A DNA stretch of 64,000 nucleotides from Staphylococcus saprophyticus subsp. saprophyticus ATCC 15305 = NCTC 7292. GTDB lineage: Bacteria; Bacillota; Bacilli; Staphylococcales; Staphylococcaceae. The notes under the pieces are model-generated. The model had not been told where the DNA came from. It saw only the letters and a list, made by a program, of their open reading frames with translations, and searched no databases. The position numbers were made by a program, and so were the translations under genes. The stretch is from positions 1,798,001 to 1,862,000 of the forward strand of contig NC_007350.1 of NCBI RefSeq assembly GCF_000010125.1, in the 5' to 3' direction. Numbering within the stretch: position 1 is the stretch's first letter; each line of letters begins with the position of its first letter. Of this stretch, positions 38,315 through 49,076 are shown piece by piece.

Positions 38315-39868
38315 TCCATATAATTTAATTTCTGGGAACTTCTCTTCAAACCATCTTGTAGCAAATTCATTTTCAAACAAGAATACATAGTTATCGTATA
38401 TATCTTTTACTAAGATTGAACGTGATGTACTCATTTTATCTTTTATGTCTTCTTCGTTTTCAATCCAACGTGCAATTTTCTGACCAACCGGTTCCATCAC
38501 TACGTCAACATTATATTCATTTTTCAAACGATGTTCGAATACTTCAAATTGTAATTGTCCAACTGCACCAATGATAATTTGATTTGTATGCAATGCTTTA
38601 TAATATTGAATAGCACCTTCTTGAACAAGCTGTTCAATACCTTTATGAAAATGTTTTTGCTTCATAACATTTTTTGCAGAAACTTTCATAAACAATTCCG
38701 GTGTAAATTGCGGTAGTTCTTGGAAACTGAATTTCTGATTACCACCTACGAGCGTATCACCAATTTGGTAATTCCCTGTGTCATAAAGTCCAATAATATC
38801 GCCCGCAACAGCATGATTAACGGTTTCTTTATCATCTGCCATAAACGAAGTTGAACGTGTTATCTTTTGTTTTTTATGTGTACGTTGAAGGGTTACATCC
38901 ATACCACGTTCAAAAGCACCACTTACAACTCGCATAAATGCAATTCTATCTCTATGTTTAGGATCCATATTAGCTTGAATTTTAAAGATAAATCCTGAAA
39001 AATCAAGATCAAATGGACTAACTTCTATATCTTCATTAGTTTGACGAGCATTCGGCATTGGCGCATGATCAACATAAGCATTCAAGAAATTTTGAACACC
39101 AAAATTCGCTAGTGCAGACCCGAAAAATACAGGTGTCAAGTCACCGCTTAATAATGCTTCATTATCAAACGTTTCGCCCGCTTCTTCGACAAGCATTAAC
39201 TCTTCGATTGCTTGAGTAAATGCACTATCGTTTTTCATTGCATGGTCTTCTTCCAACTCATAATCATCATTTAAATGCAGTACATTTTCTTCATCTCTAA
39301 AAGGCTCTATTGTGTGAGATTCACGATCGATAATACCAAAGAAATTTTGCCCCATACCTACTGGCCAATTCATTGGGTATGTTTCGATTTCTAATGTAGA
39401 TTCTATTTCATCTAATAATTCAAAAGGTTCTTTACCGACTCTATCTAATTTGTTAATAAATGTGAAAATAGGTATACCTCTCATTTTACATACTTTGAAT
39501 AGTTTCAATGTTTGAGGTTCGATACCTTTAGCACAGTCAATCACCATTACAGCACTATCAACTGCCATCAGTGTTCTATATGTGTCCTCTGAGAAGTCTT
39601 CATGTCCTGGCGTATCTAAAATGTTGATTTTATAGTGGTCATAATCAAATTGCATCACTGAACTTGTAACAGAAATCCCTCTCTCCTGCTCAACTTTCAT
39701 CCAGTCACTCGTCGCAAATTTGCCACTTTTTTTACCTTTAACCGTACCTGCTTCTCTTATCGCACCACCGAATAGTAATAACTTTTCTGTTAATGTAGTC
39801 TTACCAGCATCTGGGTGAGATATAATCGCAAAGGTTTTTCTTGATTCTACTTCTTCCTTTATACTCAT
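38306..39868 (-). CDS. prfC: Peptide chain release factor 3 (PrfC)
   Basis: A translational GTPase that recycles RF1/RF2 from the ribosome after termination. The 520-residue product has the P-loop [10 protein letters not shown] (residues 17-26), the switch II motif [13 protein letters not shown], the NKLD base-recognition motif, and the RF3 C-terminal domain. The length matches the family. It follows murE and the small downstream gene closely, with 12 bases between them, so the three are probably one transcript. The ribosome site is GGAGAG. Confidence 0.95.
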   Translation of the reverse strand: MSIKEEVESRKTFAIISHPDAGKTTLTEKLLLFGGAIREAGTVKGKKSGKFATSDWMKVEQERGISVTSSVMQFDYDHYKINILDTPGHEDFSEDTYRTLMAVDSAVMVIDCAKGIEPQTLKLFKVCKMRGIPIFTFINKLDRVGKEPFELLDEIESTLEIETYPMNWPVGMGQNFFGIIDRESHTIEPFRDEENVLHLNDDYELEEDHAMKNDSAFTQAIEELMLVEEAGETFDNEALLSGDLTPVFFGSALANFGVQNFLNAYVDHAPMPNARQTNEDIEVSPFDLDFSGFIFKIQANMDPKHRDRIAFMRVVSGAFERGMDVTLQRTHKKQKITRSTSFMADDKETVNHAVAGDIIGLYDTGNYQIGDTLVGGNQKFSFQELPQFTPELFMKVSAKNVMKQKHFHKGIEQLVQEGAIQYYKALHTNQIIIGAVGQLQFEVFEHRLKNEYNVDVVMEPVGQKIARWIENEEDIKDKMSTSRSILVKDIYDNYVFLFENEFATRWFEEKFPEIKLYGLL

Positions 39869-39880
39869 TTATACTCTCCT

Positions 39881-40120
39881 TTAACTTTCAAATATCCATT
39901 TAACGATGTCATCAGCAATTTGTGAAGCTGTTGACTCATCAAGTAACGTAAACAAGTGTATCACAAGTTCCTCGTTCATATCATCTTCATTTAAAGATGA
40001 ATCGATTTCTAATGACCAATGCATATCAGGAATTGCGATTAACATACATTGATTCACTTTGTTTTCATAAATATACACATGACCAGCTATTTCATTAAAA
40101 TGTAAATTTTTAATCTTCAA
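39881..40120 (-). CDS. Conserved small protein of unknown function between murE and prfC
   Basis: A soluble protein of about 79 residues, mostly acidic, with no known motif. The best start is TTG at 40120 (then [13 protein letters not shown]), preceded by GGTGG inside the end of murE. Longer versions beginning at upstream ATG codons run over murE coding sequence. It overlaps the murE stop by 11 bases and ends 12 bases before prfC, so it is translated from the same message. I do not recognise a function; its fixed position in staphylococci suggests a real gene. Confidence 0.7.
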   Translation of the reverse strand: MKIKNLHFNEIAGHVYIYENKVNQCMLIAIPDMHWSLEIDSSLNEDDMNEELVIHLFTLLDESTASQIADDIVKWIFES

Positions 40121-41597
40121 GTGGACCACCACCGAATTTATCATAAGCCGCTTCAAGACCAATTAAATCATCGCGATGTGGCACTTTGACATGTCCAGGC
40201 ATAATTTGATAAGGCTCACGCCCTTTAGAAGCTAAAACGACAGTATCTCCTGGTTCCGCTATATTGATTGCATGACGAATACCTTCAGCTCTGTCTTCAA
40301 ATTCAATATAATTATCATGTGTAGCACCTTTTGCTAATTCTTGAGTTAGTGTCTTAGGGGCATCATTAGCTGGATTATCAGGTGTAAAAATAACATAGTC
40401 TGCACGACAAGCGACCCGGCCCATTTCTGGCGTCTTCGTTAAATCTCGTTCTCCAGCCATACCACATAAGAATATCAATTTTTGTTTAGCAAATGGTTTA
40501 ACCGCATCTATCAGTTTATCCATACCATCAGCCGTGTGTGCATAATCTATAATCAAATCTATAGGTAATGACGGATCAAGTACTTCCAATCGTCCTTCAA
40601 CTGGTTCTAGATTTTCTACCGCATCAACGATATCATTTAACGCAATACCTTTACTCCACACAGCAATCATTGCTGCCATAATATTAGAGACATTGAATAA
40701 ACCAACGTAAGGTGATTTCACTTGAAACTCACCTTCAGGGGTTTTAAAGGTAAACTGCACACCTTGTAATGATTCATTGATATGATGTGCTGTAAATTGT
40801 GCGTCATTTGTCACTCCATATGTAAATACTTCAAATGGTGTAACAGAGGCAAGATATTCTGAAAAAGCGTCATCCTTATTCAATACTACAAACTTTTCTT
40901 GTGATAAGTCTTCTCCTAATTGACTAAATAATAATGATTTGGCATGTCCATAGGCTTCCATAGTACCATGAAAGTCCAAATGATCTTGTGTTAAGTTTGA
41001 AAAGATTGCTACGTCAAAATCAACGCCTCGTAATCTACCTAATGATAATCCATGACTTGACACTTCCAAAGTCATAGCTTCTGCATTTTTTTCTACTGCT
41101 TCATTTATTTTTTTAGTCAGTGAGACTGTTTCAGGCGTCGTATTAGCACCTTTTGATTTATCCTCATTAATTTGAAAGCCGTTCGTACCTAAATAAGCAC
41201 TTCCTTTACCTAACTTTCTATATATGTGGTGTATCATTGTTGCAATTGACGTTTTACCATTTGTTCCAGTTACACCATAAGTTATCAATTGTTTACTAGG
41301 GTAATTGTACAATGTATTTGCCAATAAACTAGCCACACGCAAAGTATCAGGTACGATAACTTGAGTTACATCGCCTGTTATTTCTTGCTGATGGCTAACG
41401 ATAATCACTTGGCATCCTTGATTAACGACATCTTGGCAGAATTTATGACTATCCACTGTATAACCTTTTGAGGCAACAAACACACTGCCATGTTGTGCCG
41501 TACGAGAATCGGTCGTTATATCTGTTATATTTTTTTCTAGTGTGCCGATAACTTGTTTCACTCTTATTTTTTCAAACAACACATTTGCATCCAACAT
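40110..41597 (-). CDS. murE: UDP-MurNAc-L-Ala-D-Glu:L-lysine ligase (MurE)
   Basis: Adds the third residue to the peptidoglycan stem peptide in the cytosol. The 495-residue product has the ATP loop [10 protein letters not shown] (about residues 109-118). It also has the [10 protein letters not shown] motif; DNPA rather than DNPR at this place marks L-lysine specificity, as in staphylococci. The Mur ligase middle and C-terminal domains are complete. It is first in the murE-small gene-prfC transcript. GGAGCG precedes the ATG. Confidence 0.95.
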   Translation of the reverse strand: MLDANVLFEKIRVKQVIGTLEKNITDITTDSRTAQHGSVFVASKGYTVDSHKFCQDVVNQGCQVIIVSHQQEITGDVTQVIVPDTLRVASLLANTLYNYPSKQLITYGVTGTNGKTSIATMIHHIYRKLGKGSAYLGTNGFQINEDKSKGANTTPETVSLTKKINEAVEKNAEAMTLEVSSHGLSLGRLRGVDFDVAIFSNLTQDHLDFHGTMEAYGHAKSLLFSQLGEDLSQEKFVVLNKDDAFSEYLASVTPFEVFTYGVTNDAQFTAHHINESLQGVQFTFKTPEGEFQVKSPYVGLFNVSNIMAAMIAVWSKGIALNDIVDAVENLEPVEGRLEVLDPSLPIDLIIDYAHTADGMDKLIDAVKPFAKQKLIFLCGMAGERDLTKTPEMGRVACRADYVIFTPDNPANDAPKTLTQELAKGATHDNYIEFEDRAEGIRHAINIAEPGDTVVLASKGREPYQIMPGHVKVPHRDDLIGLEAAYDKFGGGPLED

Positions 41598-41996
41598 TTA
41601 TCGCTCCTTTATTTCCAATAGTTCTATTATACACATTTTCAACTTATTTTATAGAATCTAAAGATGAGATGCTAATAATTTCTTCCTATTGTATATAGCT
41701 ATTTTATACATTTAAAATCTGTTAAATATTAACCCCATGTTATATAATTGTTAATATTTTCTATATATTTGCTTAAATTACCATTTTGCAAGCTTACTTC
41801 TAGATTAATAGTGGTATGGTATAGATATACAACAATCTTATTTTAATATGTATTAATTTCCAATACAGTATGTAGCATTTCTTATCTGATTGTAAAATGA
41901 TATAATCATTATTAATTCTGTTTTTTCTTTCACACGTTAAAAAAATACGTTAAACTTAACATGAGCTAAATATAATCTATTGGAGGGTGGCTTTTA
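41598..41996. other. Divergent promoter region murE / ugtP
   Basis: About 400 AT-rich bases with both promoters. A TATAAT at 41901-41906, in the direction of ugtP, is a possible -10 box but lacks a good -35. No ORF with a ribosome site and no strong hairpin is seen. Confidence 0.45.
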
Positions 41997-43172
41997 ATGG
42001 TTACTCAAAATAAAAAAATACTGATAATTACTGGATCTTTTGGTAATGGGCATTTACAAGTTACTCAGAGTGTAGTGAACCAATTCAAAGAAATGAATCT
42101 AGACAATTTAACAGTTATCGAACACGATTTATTTTTAGAAGCACACCCTATCCTCACTTCTATTTGTAAAAAATGGTACATTAACAGCTTTAAATACTTT
42201 AGAAATATGTATAAAGCTTTTTATTATAGCCAACCAGATCAATTAGATAAATGTTTCTATAAATATTACGGATTAAATAAATTAATGAATTTACTTTTGA
42301 AAGAAAAGCCAGACCTTATCTTACTCACATTCCCTACACCAGTCATGTCTGTATTAACTGAGCAATTTGATATGAATATACCAATCGCTACTGTCATGAC
42401 TGACTATCGTATGCAAAAGAATTGGATTACACCTTTCTCTCAACGATACTATCTTGCTACAGAGGAACTGAAAGATGAGTTTGCAAGTATTGGCATTCCT
42501 AAAGATAAATTGAAGGTTACAGGTATTCCTATATCTGATAAATTCGAAACAGACATTGATAAAACAGCATGGCTAAGTCAAAATCACTTAGACCCTGACA
42601 AACCGACAATTCTAATGTCTGCGGGTGCTTTTGGTGTTTCTAAAGGTTTTGGTCAAATGATTCAAGAAATTTTAAATCGCAGTCCGCATGCACAAGTTGT
42701 CATGATATGTGGTAAAAATAAAGATTTAAAACGTTCATTAACATCGCAATTTAAAGATTTTAACAACGTCTTGATTTTAGGTTATACCAAACATATGAAT
42801 GAATGGATGGCTTCGAGTCAGTTGATGATTACTAAACCAGGTGGCATCACGATCTCAGAAGCATTAACGCGACAAATCCCTATGATTTTCTTAGATCCTG
42901 CGCCAGGTCAAGAACTTGAGAATGCAGTTTACTTTGAAGAAAAAGGCTATGGTCGTATTGCTAATACACCTGAAGCTGCTATTGAGCAAGTCGCTGCTCT
43001 AACGAATGCACCGACCAAATTAGCTTCGATGTCAGAATCTATGGACGCGTCAAGAATTCCATATTCAACTTATAAATTATGTAAAGATTTATTAAACTTA
43101 CTTAATCATTCATCTCATTATGAAGAAGTATATGGAAAGGTTCCTTTATATGCAAAGCTCTTCGTTAAATAA
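41997..43172 (+). CDS. ugtP: Processive diacylglycerol beta-glucosyltransferase (UgtP/YpfP)
   Basis: Uses UDP-glucose to make diglucosyl-diacylglycerol, the lipoteichoic acid anchor, on the inner membrane face. The 391-residue GT28 enzyme has the N-terminal acceptor motif [13 protein letters not shown], the central [14 protein letters not shown] loop and the C-terminal nucleotide-sugar motif [19 protein letters not shown]. It has no membrane helix and binds the membrane peripherally. GGAGGGTGG precedes the ATG. It overlaps ltaA by 23 bases. Confidence 0.96.
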   Translation: MVTQNKKILIITGSFGNGHLQVTQSVVNQFKEMNLDNLTVIEHDLFLEAHPILTSICKKWYINSFKYFRNMYKAFYYSQPDQLDKCFYKYYGLNKLMNLLLKEKPDLILLTFPTPVMSVLTEQFDMNIPIATVMTDYRMQKNWITPFSQRYYLATEELKDEFASIGIPKDKLKVTGIPISDKFETDIDKTAWLSQNHLDPDKPTILMSAGAFGVSKGFGQMIQEILNRSPHAQVVMICGKNKDLKRSLTSQFKDFNNVLILGYTKHMNEWMASSQLMITKPGGITISEALTRQIPMIFLDPAPGQELENAVYFEEKGYGRIANTPEAAIEQVAALTNAPTKLASMSESMDASRIPYSTYKLCKDLLNLLNHSSHYEEVYGKVPLYAKLFVK

Positions 43173-44346
43173 TTACAACTCAAATAAAAATTTCATAATC
43201 ATGCTCATCATCTTATTCTTGATGGAATTCGCTCGCGGTATGTACATACTCAGTTATTTAGCGCTACTTCCAACAGCAACATCTATCGCGGTAGGTATTA
43301 CATCTATCGCTATTTCTATACATTTTATTGCTGATGCAACTACCAATTTTGTGATTGGCTTTTTACTTAAGCGTTTAGGTACTAAATTAGTGCTAACACT
43401 AGGTTTCTTACTTGCCTTTGCAAGTTTATTTTTAGTCATTTGGTTCCCTACATCGCCCTTTGTTTTAATAGCCAGTGCCATTTTACTTGGTATCGCTGTG
43501 AGTCCAATTTGGGTGATTATGTTAGCAAGTGTAGATGAGAATAATCGTGGTAAGCAAATGGGATATGTATATTTCTCTTGGCTGTTAGGCCTGCTAGTCG
43601 GTATGGTTGGTATGAATGTCATTTTTAAATTCCATCCAACTCAATTTGCATTTTTAATGTCACTCGTTGTATTAATCGCTTGGATATTATACTACTTCGT
43701 GAAAGTAAGATTGACGAATTACAATACACGCCCAGTCAAACAACAATTAGGGCAAATAGTCGATGTGACTAAACGTCACATGATATTATTCCCTGGTATA
43801 TTATTACAAGGTGCTTCAATCACTGCATTGGTACCCATATTACCTACATACGCTACTAAAGTTGTTGGTGTCTCCACATTAGAATATACTATGGCAATTG
43901 TGTTCGGCGGGATCGGTTGTGCTATTTCAATGCTCTTCTTATCTAAAATAATAGATAAACATGGCACCTTATTTATGTACTGGGTTATTTTTGGTGGCTT
44001 TGTCTTATACACGCTGATGATATTTGCACTTTCACTTATTACAAATATTACAATCGTTTGGGTGCTAGCAGTATTTATAGGTCTTATGTACGGTATTTTA
44101 CTGCCAGCGTGGAATACGTTTATGGCAAGTCATATCCATTCAGATGAACAAGAAGAAACTTGGGGGGTATTCAATAGTGTACAAGGTTTCGGTTCAATGA
44201 TCGGTCCCCTTGTAGGTGGACTCATTACTGAATTCACCAAATCAGTTAACAATACTTTTTATTTCTCAGCACTTGTATTCTTATTCTTAGCCATCTTTTA
44301 TGGTATTTATTTTGTAAAAGTGAACAATAAAACTAAAACTTCTTAA
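43150..44346 (+). CDS. ltaA: Glycolipid flippase LtaA
   Basis: A major-facilitator protein that moves diglucosyl-diacylglycerol across the membrane for lipoteichoic acid synthesis. From ATG 43150 the product has 398 residues with about twelve helices. The N-terminus [15 protein letters not shown] is very like S. aureus LtaA, which fixes the start; the frame is open 30 bases further up. GGAAAGG precedes it. MFS motifs ([22 protein letters not shown]) are present. It overlaps the ugtP end. Confidence 0.94.
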   Translation: MQSSSLNNYNSNKNFIIMLIILFLMEFARGMYILSYLALLPTATSIAVGITSIAISIHFIADATTNFVIGFLLKRLGTKLVLTLGFLLAFASLFLVIWFPTSPFVLIASAILLGIAVSPIWVIMLASVDENNRGKQMGYVYFSWLLGLLVGMVGMNVIFKFHPTQFAFLMSLVVLIAWILYYFVKVRLTNYNTRPVKQQLGQIVDVTKRHMILFPGILLQGASITALVPILPTYATKVVGVSTLEYTMAIVFGGIGCAISMLFLSKIIDKHGTLFMYWVIFGGFVLYTLMIFALSLITNITIVWVLAVFIGLMYGILLPAWNTFMASHIHSDEQEETWGVFNSVQGFGSMIGPLVGGLITEFTKSVNNTFYFSALVFLFLAIFYGIYFVKVNNKTKTS

Positions 44347-44356
44347 CTAAATAATA

Positions 44357-44420
44357 TAAAAAAGCGCCACTCGCATATTAGAAAATTTATTTCTAGTATT
44401 GCGAGTGGCGCTTTTATTCA
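44357..44420. terminator. Bidirectional terminator between ltaA and the 2H gene
   Basis: A strong outer stem AAAAGCGCCACTCGCA with TGCGAGTGGCGCTTTT encloses an inner AGAAA/TTTCT hairpin and has T runs on both strands. It serves the convergent genes. Confidence 0.92.
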
Positions 44421-44467
44421 TTCCAAGTTTTTATCGTATGTTATGACTCATATTTTATAGTTTAATC

Positions 44468-44977
44468 TTAAGCTAAGTTATAGTTCTCAAGTACTTTCCA
44501 TTTTTCTTCTTTTTCATCATAATAAACTAGAGAAAGTTGCTCAATTGTTTCTTTGTAATCAATTCCCGCTAACTTTAATTGACCATAAATATCTTCAAAT
44601 TCTTGACTAGTCAAGCCTTGAGCAATAGTAAAGTGAGGCACGAATGTATGATCTGCTACACCATAAAAATCACCATTGTTAAATTGATTAAATAGTCTTT
44701 CTAAAGTTTCAGTTTTTTCAACTTTAAAATAAATAACATTAGTGATTGGCGCAAAATTTGATGCTTTTGTCGCATGTATATCAATCGTTGGAATGCCTTC
44801 GATTTTAGATTTAATTGTCTCTTTAACAGATTCTAAATCACCATCGTTTATTTTAAATTGCCCCTTAATCGTAATGTGCGGCATAATTGTCGCATAATGT
44901 GCATCATAACGCTTACGATATGCGTTCACTTCATCTTGAAATGCTTTTGACGGAATTAATGCTAATCCTAAAATCAT
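44468..44977 (-). CDS. 2H phosphoesterase (YjcG-like)
   Basis: A soluble protein of 169 residues of the 2'-5' RNA ligase/2H phosphoesterase fold. The two catalytic HxTx motifs are HITIKGQF (His near residue 34) and HFTIAQGL (His near residue 117). It corresponds to the conserved YjcG family of Bacillales, whose substrate is unknown. It is followed on the minus strand by the esterase in the upstream direction, as yjcH lies beside yjcG in Bacillus. GGAGGA precedes the ATG. Confidence 0.87.
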   Translation of the reverse strand: MILGLALIPSKAFQDEVNAYRKRYDAHYATIMPHITIKGQFKINDGDLESVKETIKSKIEGIPTIDIHATKASNFAPITNVIYFKVEKTETLERLFNQFNNGDFYGVADHTFVPHFTIAQGLTSQEFEDIYGQLKLAGIDYKETIEQLSLVYYDEKEEKWKVLENYNLA

Positions 44978-45062
44978 TTAAATTCCTCCTTTGTTTAACA
45001 TATTTTCATTATAGCAAATTTCTGAAAAATTCGTTACTCTAAAGTCATCTTAGTTCAGATTA

Positions 45063-45809
45063 TTAAAAAGAAATATTATCTGATAAAAAATATTTTAACA
45101 GATCTCCTAATAATGGTTTCCATGACTTCCACATATGGCCACCTTCAAATTCTAAATAATGGTATGTGAAATCATTTTTTTCAATGACTTGATTTAATTT
45201 TCGATTAGGTGTTAAAAAGTCTGCAGATTTGCCTGTTGTTGGCAATTTAAAGTCTTCTTCCTCTAATCCTACAGCATGCCAAATGGATAATTGTTCTTTA
45301 AACTGACAACGTTCAATTAACATTTCAATCGCTTCATCATGTTGTGGACTTAATAAACCAACTTGACTGAAGATACGCGGATAAGATAACGCCGTAATTA
45401 ACGCAGCACTACCCGCTAAACTATCACCTAATAAAATGCGTGCGTTACCTACTTTAAATGTAGGAAATGTTTGATCAATATATGGCAATATTTCATTGGC
45501 CATTGCTTTTACAGTTAAATGTGTACGTGCACCCTGTGGATGAAATTCTGCGCGCCGTTTATCAACATCTTCATAGTGAAATCCAACAAATATAGCTCTT
45601 TCTACCTCATTGGCCTCTCGTAACTGCTCATAAGTTCGATGAATTCTACCAAAACTGAAAAAATCAGCACCATCAAAACAAAATATGATTTTATATTTAA
45701 ATAATTCGGTAAAATCTTTTGGTAAATAAATAGATAGTGTGACATCTCTATCTAATATTTTACTAGGAAAATTAATTTTAGTGATACATCCTGGTTTAAA
45801 ATCATACAT
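45063..45809 (-). CDS. Alpha/beta hydrolase, esterase-D/enterochelin-esterase like (YjcH-like)
   Basis: A cytosolic esterase-like protein of 248 residues. The nucleophile elbow is LLGDSLAG (Ser near residue 129), an Asp/His pair follows near the C-terminus, and the EFEGGHMWKSW segment carries the His. The ATG at 45809 is chosen because GAGGGGG lies 9-12 bases upstream; the frame is open 33 bases further. It lies 85 bases upstream of the 2H gene on the same strand. The substrate is unknown. Confidence 0.82.
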   Translation of the reverse strand: MYDFKPGCITKINFPSKILDRDVTLSIYLPKDFTELFKYKIIFCFDGADFFSFGRIHRTYEQLREANEVERAIFVGFHYEDVDKRRAEFHPQGARTHLTVKAMANEILPYIDQTFPTFKVGNARILLGDSLAGSAALITALSYPRIFSQVGLLSPQHDEAIEMLIERCQFKEQLSIWHAVGLEEEDFKLPTTGKSADFLTPNRKLNQVIEKNDFTYHYLEFEGGHMWKSWKPLLGDLLKYFLSDNISF

Positions 45810-45903
45810 AAATAATGCGCCCCCTCGTAGTCTTAATGACATTGTACCAAGAGACGCATTATTTTAAAATGTTGAAATCTTATTATTTATGGTGTAAATA
45901 CCT

Positions 45904-47478
45904 CTATGACTCATCTATTTTTTGTTTGGCCAACCGTTGTGGATAGTCTTTTAGCCAAAAGACGGCATTTGGTACTTTTTTGGGGTCTGGTTTGTAAATT
46001 GCTTTTTTACCAGAACCTAGTTGTTTTTTCTGTAATTCATAATCTTTCAATGCTTGAATAGCTGGTTTGTGCAATATCCAAATAGCTATGATATTCAACC
46101 AAGCCATCATACCAACTCCCAAATCACCCATCATCCAAGCGATATCCGCCGTCTTCACTGCACCATATACTGTGGCAGCAATTAATACGACTCTCGTGAC
46201 ATTAATCCAGAAGAATGTTGTCCTTCCTGTTCCCTTCCGAGTCAAATAAGTAATATTGGTTTCTGCAATATAGTAATACGCTAATATCGTTGTAAATGCA
46301 AAGAAGAATAACGCAAATGCAATAAAGTATGAGCCAATGCCTGAAAATGCAGGATCAAAATGATAACTACCACCTTGAAGGGCCTTATCAATACCAGCTT
46401 GTGCATACATCGCTGTACCCGAATAATCTTTATCACCATTTGACATTTCTACAAAAATGCCATTATCTTTAATCATACTTGGTTTACCACTTGAGGTTGT
46501 CCCTCCATCTGTCACATTATATGTACCTGAAAGTAATATAATTAAAGCCGTTGCCGAACATACAAACAATGTATCTACATAGACAGAAAACGCTTGAACT
46601 AACCCTTGCTTAGCTGGGTGTGACACCTCTGCTGCTGAAGCTGCATGTGGTCCAGTTCCTTGTCCAGCCTCATTAGAATACAATCCACGTTTAACACCGA
46701 TTTCAATCATGGCACCTAAGATACCACCAAAAGCCGCTTGCATACCAAAAGCAGATTTGAAAATAAGTGCAATCAATCCTGGAACTTGTTCAATATTCAA
46801 GAATATAATGATAACAGCCATTATAATATATGCAATTGCCATAAATGGAACAATAGCGGTTGCTGCATTCGCTATCCATTTAATACCTCCAAAAATAATT
46901 AAGGCTAAAAGCACCGCTAAAAATATTGCAATAATCCATGGTTCCAATCTAAATGCATTTTTCATAGAGCTGGCAATCGCATTAGACTGAACACCTGGTA
47001 ATAGGAGTCCTACAGAAATGACTGTGACAATAGCAAAAATTAAGCCATAGACTTTTCCTAATTTGCCCTTAATCCCATATTCAATATAGAATGCTGGTCC
47101 ACCACGGTATTGTCCCTTTTCTTCTCGCTTATATATTTGACCTAGTGTTGATTCTATAAATGCACTACTTGCCCCTAAGAAAGCCGTTGCCCACATCCAA
47201 AATACAGCACCTGGTCCACCAATAAAGATTGCAGTTGATACACCCACTATGTTACCAGTACCGACACGGCCAGCGAGTGACAGTGCAATGGCTTGGAAAC
47301 TCGATATCCCCGTGGGTGATTTTTCCCCTTGAAACATTAATCTGATCATCTCTTTAAAATGCCTAACTTGGAAAAAGCGCATCATTAATGAAAAAAGTAC
47401 ACCTGTAATCAGTAACCCATAAACTAACGGTTTGCTCCAAACAATATCATAAAACCAAGTAAGTAACCCCTCTAACAT
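45904..47478 (-). CDS. Sodium:alanine (amino acid) symporter, AGCS family
   Basis: A membrane transporter of about 524 residues with about eleven helices. Its AGCS signatures are ALSLAGRVGTGNIVGVSTAI and GLYSNEAGQGTGPHAASAA. The family imports alanine, glycine or glutamine with Na+. The best start is ATG 47478 with GGGGGA 6 bases upstream. Two further upstream Met codons would add up to 26 residues, which include no ribosome site. A 61-base gap separates it from the esterase gene. The substrate is not certain. Confidence 0.9.
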   Translation of the reverse strand: MLEGLLTWFYDIVWSKPLVYGLLITGVLFSLMMRFFQVRHFKEMIRLMFQGEKSPTGISSFQAIALSLAGRVGTGNIVGVSTAIFIGGPGAVFWMWATAFLGASSAFIESTLGQIYKREEKGQYRGGPAFYIEYGIKGKLGKVYGLIFAIVTVISVGLLLPGVQSNAIASSMKNAFRLEPWIIAIFLAVLLALIIFGGIKWIANAATAIVPFMAIAYIIMAVIIIFLNIEQVPGLIALIFKSAFGMQAAFGGILGAMIEIGVKRGLYSNEAGQGTGPHAASAAEVSHPAKQGLVQAFSVYVDTLFVCSATALIILLSGTYNVTDGGTTSSGKPSMIKDNGIFVEMSNGDKDYSGTAMYAQAGIDKALQGGSYHFDPAFSGIGSYFIAFALFFFAFTTILAYYYIAETNITYLTRKGTGRTTFFWINVTRVVLIAATVYGAVKTADIAWMMGDLGVGMMAWLNIIAIWILHKPAIQALKDYELQKKQLGSGKKAIYKPDPKKVPNAVFWLKDYPQRLAKQKIDES

Positions 47479-47815
47479 AATGTATCCCCCTTGTAGTACC
47501 ATTATGTAAAATGATATATTTTTTATCATTATACACTTATAAAATATTCCGTGCAACGTATTTCATAAGTAATCATTTTCACAATTTATATATTTCAAGT
47601 TATAATTAATATAAAATATTTACAATGACTTTATATCAAAGGAAAATAATTTCACACTATTTAATATGACGTCATGCGTATATCGTTTTTAGATTTCTTT
47701 ATTTGTCACAATATACTCTATTGGCTTCAATAATTTTAATTTCATCTTTTGTTATGTCTTCATTTAAGATATACTGAATTGTACTTAAATAATGAATTTT
47801 AGGAGGAACCGTTCT
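47479..47815. other. Divergent promoter region of the AGCS transporter and PerM genes
   Basis: AT-rich DNA of about 340 bases; no ORF with a ribosome site and no notable hairpin. It must contain both promoters. Confidence 0.45.
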
Positions 47816-48901
47816 ATGCTAAATAAGGTTTGGTTTAGAACAGGTATTGCACTATTAATCCTGTTTTTACTAATCAAATTAGTAATGGAAGTCCATAGTG
47901 TGTTCACGCCATTTATTATTATTTTACAATCGGTGTTGTTACCACTATTATTAAGTGGCTTCTTATTCTATATTTGCTTACCTTTTCAAAAAATACTTGA
48001 AAAAAATAAAATCCCTCGTTGGGGAAGTATCACTTTAATTTTCATTGGCTTAATTATCATCATTGGTGTTGTCATTGGTTATATTGGACCACTGATTGCC
48101 GAGCAAATTGAAAATTTAATTAATCAAATTCCAGCATTACAGCACGAAGTTCAACACATCATTAACTTTTCATTAGACCAAATGGAAAGACTACCTAATG
48201 ATGTCACAGATAGAATTAATAAAATGGTTCAATCTATGAGTGATAGTACTGCAAATGTTTTATCTAACTCATTAAGTTACTTGACTTCATTTATTTCAAC
48301 TTTATTCTTACTCATCATGGTGCCATTCTTCTTAATCTATATGTTAAAAGATCACGAACGTTTTATTCCATTTATCGCTAAATTATTTAAAGGCGAAAGA
48401 AAAGTATTTATTGTTGATTTATTAAAAGATTTAAATGATACTTTAAAATCTTATATTCAAGGTCAAGTGACAGTAAGTATTATCTTAGGTATCATTTTAT
48501 ATATAGGCTATTCTATTGTAGGTTTAAATTACACATTATTACTTGTTATGTTTGCATGTGTTGCCAATATGATACCGTTCTTAGGTCCTTGGATGGCATT
48601 TGCACCAGCAGGTATTATTGGTATTATCCAAAGTCCTACAATTTTCATTTGGGTATGTATCATTACACTAATTGCTCAACAATTAGAAGGTAATGTCATC
48701 ACACCAAACGTTATGGGTAAATCATTAAATATTCACCCACTAACGATTATTGTTGTTATTCTTGCTGCTGGTAATTTAGGTGGTTTCGTACTCATCCTAG
48801 TTGCCGTTCCATTATATGCAGTCATTAAAACAATTGTTCGTAATGTATTCCATTATCGAGAAAAGATTATGGAAAAAGCGAATAGTGATGTAAAAGAATA
48901 A
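47816..48901 (+). CDS. AI-2E/PerM family membrane protein
   Basis: A membrane protein of 361 residues with seven or eight helices, belonging to the AI-2E transporter/PerM family. Some members are ion transporters (Na+(Li+)/H+ exchange), and the name AI-2 exporter rests on E. coli TqsA. Typical are VANMIPFLGPWMA and the C-terminal GNVITPNVMGKSLNIHPLTI motif. The ATG at 47816 has AGGAGGAA upstream; an in-frame start 24 bases earlier overlaps this ribosome site and is less likely. Confidence 0.86.
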   Translation: MLNKVWFRTGIALLILFLLIKLVMEVHSVFTPFIIILQSVLLPLLLSGFLFYICLPFQKILEKNKIPRWGSITLIFIGLIIIIGVVIGYIGPLIAEQIENLINQIPALQHEVQHIINFSLDQMERLPNDVTDRINKMVQSMSDSTANVLSNSLSYLTSFISTLFLLIMVPFFLIYMLKDHERFIPFIAKLFKGERKVFIVDLLKDLNDTLKSYIQGQVTVSIILGIILYIGYSIVGLNYTLLLVMFACVANMIPFLGPWMAFAPAGIIGIIQSPTIFIWVCIITLIAQQLEGNVITPNVMGKSLNIHPLTIIVVILAAGNLGGFVLILVAVPLYAVIKTIVRNVFHYREKIMEKANSDVKE

Positions 48902-48918
48902 TCATTCAAAAATAAGTG

Positions 48919-48965
48919 GGAAGATGAACTCATGGTTATATAAAATGACCTCATCTTCCTTTTTT
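48919..48965 (+). terminator. Terminator of the PerM-family gene
   Basis: A 9-bp stem (48919-48927 with 48951-48959) with further inner pairing, followed by six T on the plus strand. Confidence 0.85.
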
Positions 48966-48978
48966 GAAAATAAAGTTT

Positions 48979-49010
48979 GAGACCGAGACAACAATCTATG
49001 TCTCGGTCTC
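48979..49010. terminator. Middle hairpin between the PerM gene and fabI
   Basis: A perfect 11-bp stem (48979-48989 with 49000-49010) of the GAGACCGAGAC type, related to the hairpins at 26014-26048 and 31386-31437. It is the second of three hairpins in this gap. Confidence 0.75.
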
Positions 49011-49020
49011 ATTTATATAA

Positions 49021-49069
49021 AAATACGCATGACCATCGTTGAATTGTAACGATGGTCATGCGTATTTTG
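49021..49069. terminator. Terminator of fabI
   Basis: A perfect 20-bp stem (49021-49040 with 49048-49067) with A and T runs, lying just past the fabI stop on the minus strand. Confidence 0.92.
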
Positions 49070-49076
49070 TGTTTCT

